Assembly: GCA_025890175.1 (NCBI GenBank)
Contig: JANPYM010000015.1
Location: 714,270-778,269 of the forward strand
DNA: 64,000 nt
Source: Ciborinia camelliae
Lineage: Eukaryota; Ascomycota; Leotiomycetes; Helotiales; Sclerotiniaceae
Direction: 5' to 3'
Below, piece by piece: positions 56,483 to 64,000 of this stretch (positions are counted from its first letter, which is position 1; every line of letters begins with the position of its first letter). Below the pieces are notes generated by a model. It saw only the letters and a program-made list of their open reading frames with translations. It did no database searches and was not told the origin of the DNA. The position numbers and the translations under genes are program-made.

Positions 56483-59400
56483 ATGGTTGATTTGGAGTTG
56501 TTAGCATGGACTGGGAGAATGGTTGATGATTTGCCACAATTCGGGCACTCGAAGGGGGCGGCAATAATGCCTTGCTGGTAGTATACCAATTAAGCAATTA
56601 ACAACCACAATGGCCGCATGGGTATATGATCAAAAGTGCATATGGGATCGTCGTGGAAATCTTCACTAGACGTAGGCAGGAGTTATCGATCAAAGGTTTC
56701 ACAATTATATCCATTACGACATGGACAGATATGCTCCCCAATCTCTCGGACTCACCCATGTCAATTATGCTTTCACAACGAAAATCGAACTTTGGTACCA
56801 TGAATTGTGGGTTTCTGGGAGCATAGATTTTTGATTTTGAGGCTCCCTCGGCCAACCCGGGCGTCTTGATCACAGTGAACTTTTGATAGCGCCGGATTGT
56901 ACATGGAAAAGGACGTGAAATACGCCAGCTAGGTGTGAGTATTGACGTACAAAAATTGAATACTTGCCCGGTACATGATGATGCCCGGTACATGATGATG
57001 CCCGGTACGTGATGACGCCCCATCTTTGGACCCCGCACCCGCACCCCGGATGTGATCGGTCCCGAGATATGAACATAATGTAATCTATAGCTTGTTCGCA
57101 TGGCGTGGTAAGGTAAGGTAAGGTAATGGTTATGGTAGTAGAAGTAGAAGTGGTCATGGTTGTAGAAGTAGAAGTGGTTGTAGAAGTGATCTCTCTCTAG
57201 TGGTGTATTTGTATTTATTACTCATGTTCGTTCTTATTCTTATTCTTATTCTTATTCTTGAGGCTTGCTTCTTGCTTCTTGGTATATACATGTAGGATTG
57301 ATTGATTGATGGATGGATGGATGGGTGATTATTTTTGTTGTAGGGAAGGGAGGTAGAGGGAAGGGAGGTAGAGGGAGAGGGAGGGACGGGGGGAGGGAGG
57401 GACGGGGGAAGGGAGGGAGGTAGGGAGGGAGGTAGGGAGGGAGTGAGGGAGTGAGGGAGGTAGGGAGGTAGGTAGGTAGTTAGGTATGATTAGATCGGGT
57501 TCTTTCTTCCTTTATTGGTTCTTGGTGGGTTGGTGAGGTGGTGGGTGGTGAGTTGGTGGGTTGGTGGGTTGGTGAGTTGGTGAGGTGGTATGGATGGATA
57601 TGGATATGGACATGGATATGGATATGGATATCTAAGGTTCAGATTCAGGCTCAGGTTCAGGCTCACCTGCACTCGGCTTTGTGTGTGTGTGTGTGATGAA
57701 GTGATGATGATGGTAGTGAAGTTGGTAATGATGGAAGTGAAGTGATGATGGTGTAATAAACATGTTTTGTTTCGTTTCGTTGCGAAATCTGCGGCTTAAT
57801 GTCTGGGTGTCTGGGTGTCTGGGTGGTCTTAGTGGTCTGGTGGTGTTGGTGTCTGGGTGGTCTTGGTGGTGGTAAGGTTAAGGTTAACTTAAGGTTATTT
57901 TGTGTTGTAAGGTTGTTGTAGGTAAAGGTGAGAAGGTGAGAAGGTGAGAAGGTGCCCAGGTGGGGGATGTATCAATCATTGTGTAAGCTGAACTGGAACG
58001 GATGGACGGATGGATGGATGGGTGGAGGGTTGGGTGGGATGTATATATAGGTATCTCTAGGTAGGTAGGTAGGTAGGTACTAGGTAGGTACCATACTGGC
58101 GGGATGGAATATCAAGATATCTTGTTATAGATAGATACCTACATATATATCACCTACCTATATATAATATAGAATAGAGGGAAATAGGTAGTAGAATTCA
58201 TAGAGTTGGATAAAGTTCATAGAGTTAGATAAATACCTACCTAATAAGATGGGTATTGGGTTTTCCAATGATTTTATTTGATTTGATTTGACTGGACTTG
58301 ATTTGATTGGACTGGACTATTTTTTTCTTTTGGATGGATGGTTGGTTGGTTGGGTGGATGCATGGTTGGATGTTGTTTTAGTTAGTAGGTAGGTACGTAT
58401 CGATTAGGTATCTAGGTATTTAGGTATTTAGGTACCTAGGTATCTAGGTCCTACGTTAGGTGTGTATAGGTAAGGAAGGAAGGAAGGGAGGGAGGGAAAT
58501 GGAAGAAAGTGAGGAAGTGAGGAGGATATTAGGGGGGTTGGTAGTCTAAGAGTTGTAGGTAGTAGGTAGGTACCTAGGTAGGTAGATAGAGTTGATTGAT
58601 TGATTGTAGCCTCTAACTTCTAACTTCTAACTTATAACTTGTATGAATCAATGAATCTTTCGAGAAACAAACGTTGATGAAATGTATTTATGTATATTTT
58701 CAGCTGGGTTGGGATGTTTGGGTGTTGGGGTGTTTGTTGGATAGTAGGTAGGTACTTCCTTGGTTGGGCTAGGTAGGTAGATAGATAGGTAGGTGGGCAG
58801 GTGGTTTATATACTATGTGTATTCATGCTTTAACGCTTTTAATGCTTTAAGGTTGTTTAACCTACCTACCTATTTATGCATTGAGTGATGGATGGTATGG
58901 TATGGTATGGGGGATACCTATGGATATGATATGATATGATATGGATATAGATGTCTGGTGGATGTGGCGGGGTGGTGTGATTGAGACGACATGATATGAT
59001 ATGGGTGATATGTTACTGGGAGTAGATAGAAGGTAAAGAGGTAAAGAGGCAAAGAGGGTGAAGATGTAAAGGGATCAGCAATCAAGAACTAGCGGGGGGG
59101 CTCGGAAGTCGGGAAGGGGAAGGGGAAGGGAAAGCGATCTATTCCAGTGCAAAGCAAATTGGAATCTATTGATGAATACCGAGAGTTTTGCGAAAGATCA
59201 AGAATGAAAGTTTTGCTTCAGCCACCACCAACCACTATTTGTTTTTTTGGTGAGACGTCTTGGAGATTGTGCGAGCGTGAGACGTTAGAACGTGAGATGA
59301 GAACTTTGAGTATGAGAACTTTGAGTGTGGGGGGTGGAAGAGAAGAGAAGAGAAGACTGGGATCTAATGGAAAATAAATAAATAAATGAATGAATAAATA

Positions 59401-61319
59401 AACAGGTTTTCTGGAGTTGTTAAAAGATATGTAGGTAGGTACTTAGGTAAGACATCCATATGTAATGGCAATATTTATTGAGGGTTCCAGCTGAGCTTGT
59501 TTATCATATCTATACCCAAATGGAATCTCCATAGGTAGATATTGTGAATACCTACATACATATCTACGCTAAGAGGACGAGAATCTGAAAAATATCATGA
59601 TTATCCTTATCCTTAAGCACAAGACTAAAAATAGATATTGAGATGGACATGGACATGGACATGGACATCATTAACAAGGATAAGGATGAACTTTTTTATA
59701 TTATTTGGTATTGTATGGTTATCCATGATGATTAATAAATACCGTTTACATACCATACCTACCTACCGATTTCTTTTGCGTGAATTCGAAGCGTTGGGAG
59801 AGTTTGGACTTTGAATGCGTCGGAATCCTAGGTTGATGCATACGGTACTCGTACCAGCAGGTCGTATCGAAAAGGGATTTTTATTAGCCGAGAGATTCCT
59901 GTACCTAGAGTATCCCCATGGATGTTAAATAACTTTTTGGGGATTATTAGTCTAGTCTACTCTACCTACATTTGGAGGTAGTCGTAGATCATTCTGTTCT
60001 CCAAATGTATGTCATGATTATCATCGCCGTCCATTTATTAATACCTGATCATGACAGTATTTCACCCACAACGATCTTTCGATGAAACGTCTGAAAATCC
60101 CCAATCCTTGCTGGCAACGGCAGAGGCATACGAATTCTTGTCGCAATGGTACGGGTAACTTGTATCGCTGGGGCTGCGTAGGTAGTAGGCATACCAGATC
60201 AAGTTTCCGATCAAGAAGATCATTTAATCTAATTGGCGAATATTGAAATATTTTCAACTGATTGAGTTTATGTGGCTTGGCTTACGATCGTTACAATACC
60301 AGGTAACGAATCAAGGAGTATGCTGTTCCGTACCTGTAGACAGTATTCAAAGTCGTAGGCTATACGATATACGAATTTTCAATGTGTTATTCAATGGTTT
60401 GAACAACTTAAACGCAAGCTCCTCCTCATCATCTCGTCATCAAAATATTATCTTGTATATTTCTCACCAGTAAGATCACCGTACCTAATTATACCTTCCC
60501 ACTTGTATGGATGGATGGATGGAGGTGAATATTGAATTTTAACCCCTCCAGTAGGTATCTTGATTATTATTATTCCTACCTACCTAGGAGTGGCTAAACA
60601 TTGAATGCTTCGTATTATTTGAACTTTATTCTCCCTCCTCATTTCATGAAAAGAACCTTTTCCCCTCTGTTTCTTTACCCCTTCAAAAAAATTTGCCTCT
60701 GTTGAAAACGATCATCAATCTTCTATCCATCTCAATTCATCAATTTCTTCTTGTACGTTGATACTTTGATACTTTGAGAGAGACTAAAAAGGAAGGCTGG
60801 GTAATACAAACATCAACAACTCTCTGCATGCATGCATCGAACACCCAAAACACTCGCTTCCACACTTCCGATAAGTTGTGATTCACATCAACGAAACCAT
60901 CAAATCAATCGCTCGCTATACATATTTGGAAATTTACGACAATCATAACATCCACGCATTTTTGGCCGTCTTCTCCCAACCTTAACCATACTATCGTTCC
61001 ATTCATCATACCATCAAGCGAATGAATATATTTATTAAGCTTGATTATAACAACGTGAAGCGGGATATCTAATCTTGATATAAAGCCATCAAATTTCCAA
61101 CCACCTATACTTTCTGACGTTCAGAACCGATCTCAGACCAACAGGATCATCTTCATTTCAAAGTTCCACAAATATCCCTACCAAGCTCTTTGGTACTACT
61201 CCACTTCCAGCTGGTTTCACGACGATAAGACTCAAGATCTCTTGATAGTTGATACAAGTTGCAAAAAGACCCACAGCACCGACAATCAGCACCCACATTA
61301 TCAACTTATACATAGAAAT
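56483..61319. repeat. 4.8-kb gene-poor region dominated by simple repeats
   Basis: Tracts include a 17-bp unit CCCGGTACATGATGATG in three copies (56967-57017), (TTATTC)n at 57232-57258, (GGAT)n at 57309-57324, GGGAGGTAGGGAGG at 57345-57470, GGTGGGTTGGTGAG at 57530-57585, GTCTGGGTG at 57801-57825 and TAGGTAGG at 58060-58085. The 167-codon minus-strand frame at 56598-57101 crosses the 17-bp repeat and has no family match. The last ~600 bp (from about 60700) are C/A-rich and probably the promoter and long leader of the DUF2406 gene. Confidence 0.6.
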
Positions 61320-62962
61320 ATGCAAAACCAAAATCACCCACTGCCCTCGCCCCCGGGCAATCAAGAGCGACCTGGGAGCCGCCCCAGAACAAAAACCTCC
61401 TCGGGCTTCAGTTTACATTCTCACAAGAGCAGTGGCAGCGGACAAAAGTTTGAAAAGCTTGATCTCACAGAATCACATCGAGAGAAAGAAGCAAAGAGAC
61501 TTCACACCAAAGCCGATCCATCCCTGGCCATGACGGAAGCAGAACCTTGTGAGTACTCGCACAAATCGTGAAATCTACATTTCACAGACTGACGATGTGA
61601 TCACAGCCGCCGTTGCAAATGAAGTTGCGACCTCATTAGCACCCATTCGAGCAATTCAACATAGAGATAGTCAGGGAAACCCTATCGGTTCGTTATTCTG
61701 TTCTGCTGCTATTTCATACATCTTTGTGCGCTGACTTATTTTTTTACGCAGCGGACCCCGACCGTTCAAATCCTACAAGAAGCAGATGGGAGAGACCTTT
61801 GGATACAATTCGAGCCTTTGAGGCAGCTATTGATGGAAACTATTCTTCAAGGAAATCAATGATACGTGCTGGTTAGACTTCCCTGGGTTTTATGTGCTCA
61901 GCACTTTGGCACAGCAATACTAACTCCTCTTCTCAATAGAATCCGATGTGGGCTCAACACACAATAACAATCGCCGAAGCAGTTACTACGCGGGTTAGTC
62001 CATACCATTTTTTTCTTGCTCTTGTCCTGTTGGCAAAATTTTCTCAGACACAGCTGTCTATCCCGTTTTTTTTTTGTTGGAAACCGAAGCGCTCAGGCCA
62101 TTGTGGTCTGTGGTCTCCGGCCAATACCCATCTACCAAACGAGCACATTTCCATGGAATGAGAGGGATTTTGCTATCTTGCATACTCTAGTGGTCTCCCA
62201 GCCGCCTATAGATACCTGGCAACCTACAAACTACTTATCACCCGCATGAGATTGACAACTGTCGCACATACGCTAACTGAACGACCCATAGCAACTCAAA
62301 TGAACAATGATGAACGACCAAGATATACTCAGAATAGCTACTATGGAGGAGGAGGACAACCCTATAGGCAGAACAGCCAATATGGGGATGGAAGACCAAA
62401 TGGGATGACGAGGCCCGATAGCTATTATACTACGGATAATCAAGCAGGACCTGGCAATGGATATACCACGAATAGATCTCGATATCCACGGACAGCATCA
62501 GAACCACAATTCAACAGCGGCGTGTACACAGCACCAGGAGGTCAGCAACGTTCGTATGAAACTGTAGCCTCTGGCAGTGCAATCTCCGCAGACGCCCCGG
62601 GATATGCAACCGATCCCAGTAGCCTGAATAGTTCAGTAGATGGAATTCATGCACTACCACAACCACCAAAAGAGCCTGTGGAGACGTATGGATTCAATGG
62701 ATTCGGAAACAATCCCCAGTATCTTCCACCCGGAAGTGGCATCAATGAGCAGAATGGAATGAGAAGGCAGCCGATTGGCAGCCAAAATCCAGGTCCTCAG
62801 CCGCCAACCAGAGACACTACACCACGAACGCCAATTAACCTTGGTATTACGAGTGGAAATTCCCTACCTCAGAAATCCGTCATCGAAATCAAATCAGAGG
62901 TGAAATCCCAGCCAGAGAAAAGGAAAAGTTGGTTTGGAAGAAAATTGAGCAAGAATAAATAA
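61320..62962 (+). CDS. DUF2406-family protein, 384 aa
   Basis: Five exons (61320-61548, 61607-61687, 61752-61871, 61940-61993, 62292-62962) give 384 residues with consistent phases. The conserved core is LAPIRAIQHRDSQGNPIADP, then DRSNPTRSRWERPLDTIRAF and EAAIDGNYSSRKSM, spread over exons 2-3. This is the signature of the fungal DUF2406 family, which includes yeast YMR295C-type proteins found at the bud or cell periphery. The N terminus is Ser/Pro-rich. The long C-terminal exon is Gly/Asn/Tyr/Pro-rich with many QNSxYG-like elements, and ends with a basic KSWFGRKLSKNK. Intron 4 is long (298 bp) and could contain an unrecognised or alternative exon. The biochemical function of the family is not known. 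Confidence 0.85.
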
Positions 62963-63491
62963 AGATGCTGGCCATCCCTCAGCATCAACCTAATACAATC
63001 TAATACGGATGAGAGGAGCAAGTAGTTGTAGGATCTCGGATTGTGTTCTAATGACATTCATGACGGGCAAATATAAGGGGGCCAAAGGATATAATGGAAT
63101 ATCACATGGAAGGGGTTGGATTTCTTGCATTGAGTGGCGTACGGGGGTTGTATTTCTTTACATCCACTGCTGTCCGCAACGTTTGGGTTTTGGAGCTGTG
63201 AGCTCGGAGGCCTTATGTCTGGCCATAATTGGCTCCTTGACCCAGAAAGATGGTGGTGGATTTCTGTGGGCGACATTAAAATATGATGATGAATAGCTAT
63301 CCCTCATTTACCCGATTCATCTCCTGAAATCTTAACGAATTATTTTCCCTCATATCACCGTTGTTAACCTTGATGACTGACTGACTGACTGACTGACTTC
63401 TCATCAACCATGGTGCATAACATGTCATGATAGCATAACGTGACGCGTGAACTCTTTTTTCTTCTTCTTCTTCTTCTTCTTCTTCTTCGGT
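62963..63491. other. Intergenic between convergent genes
   Basis: Includes (TGAC)n near 63373-63398 and a (TTC)n tract at 63458-63488 that abuts the VMA21 stop codon. No gene supported. Confidence 0.55.
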
Positions 63492-63904
63492 TTACAAGTC
63501 CTTTTTCGCGTCGGCCTTTCTTTCCTTCTCCACGGCTTCGATGGCTTCGCTTTGATCTTCCTTCATGGCAACGATCACATACCCAACCAAGACCACGTTG
63601 GCCATGATTGCGGCTGTGGCGCCGGAAAAGGTGGAGTTTCCTGTGGAGGAGGGGTTCTGGTGAGATTTTTTCTTGCTTGCTTGTTTGCTTGCTTGATTGC
63701 TTGCTTGTATTTATTCGATGGCTTGGAGAGAGGGTTGGGGGAGAAGGGGGGAGAAGGGTTGGGGAGAAGGGTTGGATGGGGATGGAATTGGATGTGGGAA
63801 TGTCAAACGAACCTCCAAAAATCGTATTCAAAGTCAGGAAATATGATCCGATGGGTACCACGATCATGGCGAGTGTAAAGGCTAGGAGCTTGAATATCAC
63901 ATGG
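63492..63904 (-). CDS. VMA21: VMA21, V-ATPase assembly integral membrane protein (3' part)
   Basis: Two exons are visible (63904-63813, 63640-63492), joined as NTIFG-GNSTFSGATAA. At least one 5' exon lies beyond the right edge or in the preceding intron, since the visible part starts mid-codon at HVIFKLLAF. The first helix is FKLLAFTLAMIVVPIGSYFL and the second AIMANVVLVGYVIVAM. A charged tail ends in KKDL, matching the C-terminal dilysine-type ER-retrieval signal of Vma21. Vma21 escorts assembly of the V-ATPase Vo sector in the ER. Both membrane helices and the tail are intact. Incomplete only because the window ends. Confidence 0.92.
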
Positions 63905-64000
63905 CTGGTTTGGGGGGAGGGGCTGGTTAGTTTTTTTCTTTATTTTTTTTGTGAGGGGAGGGGAGGAGAGGGGGAGGGGAGGAGAGGGGGAGAGGGGGAG
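63905..64000. other. VMA21 intron, G/A-rich, running to the window edge
   Basis: The plus strand is a GGGGAGGAGAGG-type purine run, so the coding strand is a long pyrimidine tract ahead of the CAG acceptor at about 63905. The upstream exon is not in the window. Confidence 0.6.

Noticed and set aside
56598..57101. 167-codon minus-strand frame
   Set aside because: Crosses the 17-bp repeat and is Ser/Cys/Ile-rich without a recognisable domain.

Overview
The window is nuclear DNA of a filamentous ascomycete. The protein-coding genes carry many short introns (about 46-130 bp) with GTRNGT-like donors, CTNAC-type branch points and YAG acceptors. The conserved proteins (cytosolic G6PD, uL5 and eL33 ribosomal proteins, SmB, MPC1, VMA21, ATIC, a DUF2406 protein) are fungal in type. 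The intergenic DNA is AT-rich and full of TAGGTAGG/CCTACCTA tracts. A leotiomycete close to Botrytis/Sclerotinia is my best guess, from recall of gene style only; no search was run.

Layout. 0-1.8 kb: the 3' end of an unrecognised membrane-type gene (+), convergent with an intact citrate-lyase-beta-like (CLYBL) gene (-). 2.8-8.05 kb: a seven-exon gene (+) for a 1624-residue protein with an N-terminal GHKL/HSP90-type ATPase fold and a C-terminal DUF3883/NOV domain with a PD-(D/E)xK-like signature. 8.8-9.6 kb: a GFA/CENP-V zinc protein. 10.2-11.2 kb: a GliT-type dithiol oxidoreductase with one in-frame TAA. 12.3-15.3 kb (-): an FAD-linked lactone-oxidase-like enzyme with a long N-terminal extension and two 7-G runs that break the frame. 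16.6-18.2 kb (-): a two-module zinc-binding protein. 18.2-22.4 kb: gene-poor repeats. 22.4-25.6 kb: a metallo-beta-lactamase-fold protein and a Tls1/HCA59 splicing factor. 25.6-30 kb: decayed sequence and a CYP52-type P450 pseudogene. 31.3-33.3 kb: ATIC (ADE16/17). 33.3-36.8 kb: repeats. 36.9-38.6 kb: a four-TM MARVEL-like protein. 38.6-40.3 kb: three minisatellites. 40.4-43.6 kb: MPC1, SmB and RPL11, the last two divergent from a shared promoter. 45.8-46.3 kb: a small conserved-looking protein. 50.3-51.1 kb: assembly gap. 51.5-53.4 kb (-): G6PD. 55.7-56.5 kb: RPL33. 61.3-63 kb: a DUF2406 protein. 63.5-64 kb (-): the 3' part of VMA21.

The housekeeping genes cover purine synthesis, NADPH supply, pyruvate import, translation, splicing and V-ATPase assembly. 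They are not clustered by pathway. No secondary-metabolite cluster, transposase, CRISPR array or rRNA/tRNA gene was found. The most unusual items are the GHKL-DUF3883 protein, the single-stop GliT homologue, the broken P450, and a 14-bp perfect dyad upstream of RPL33.
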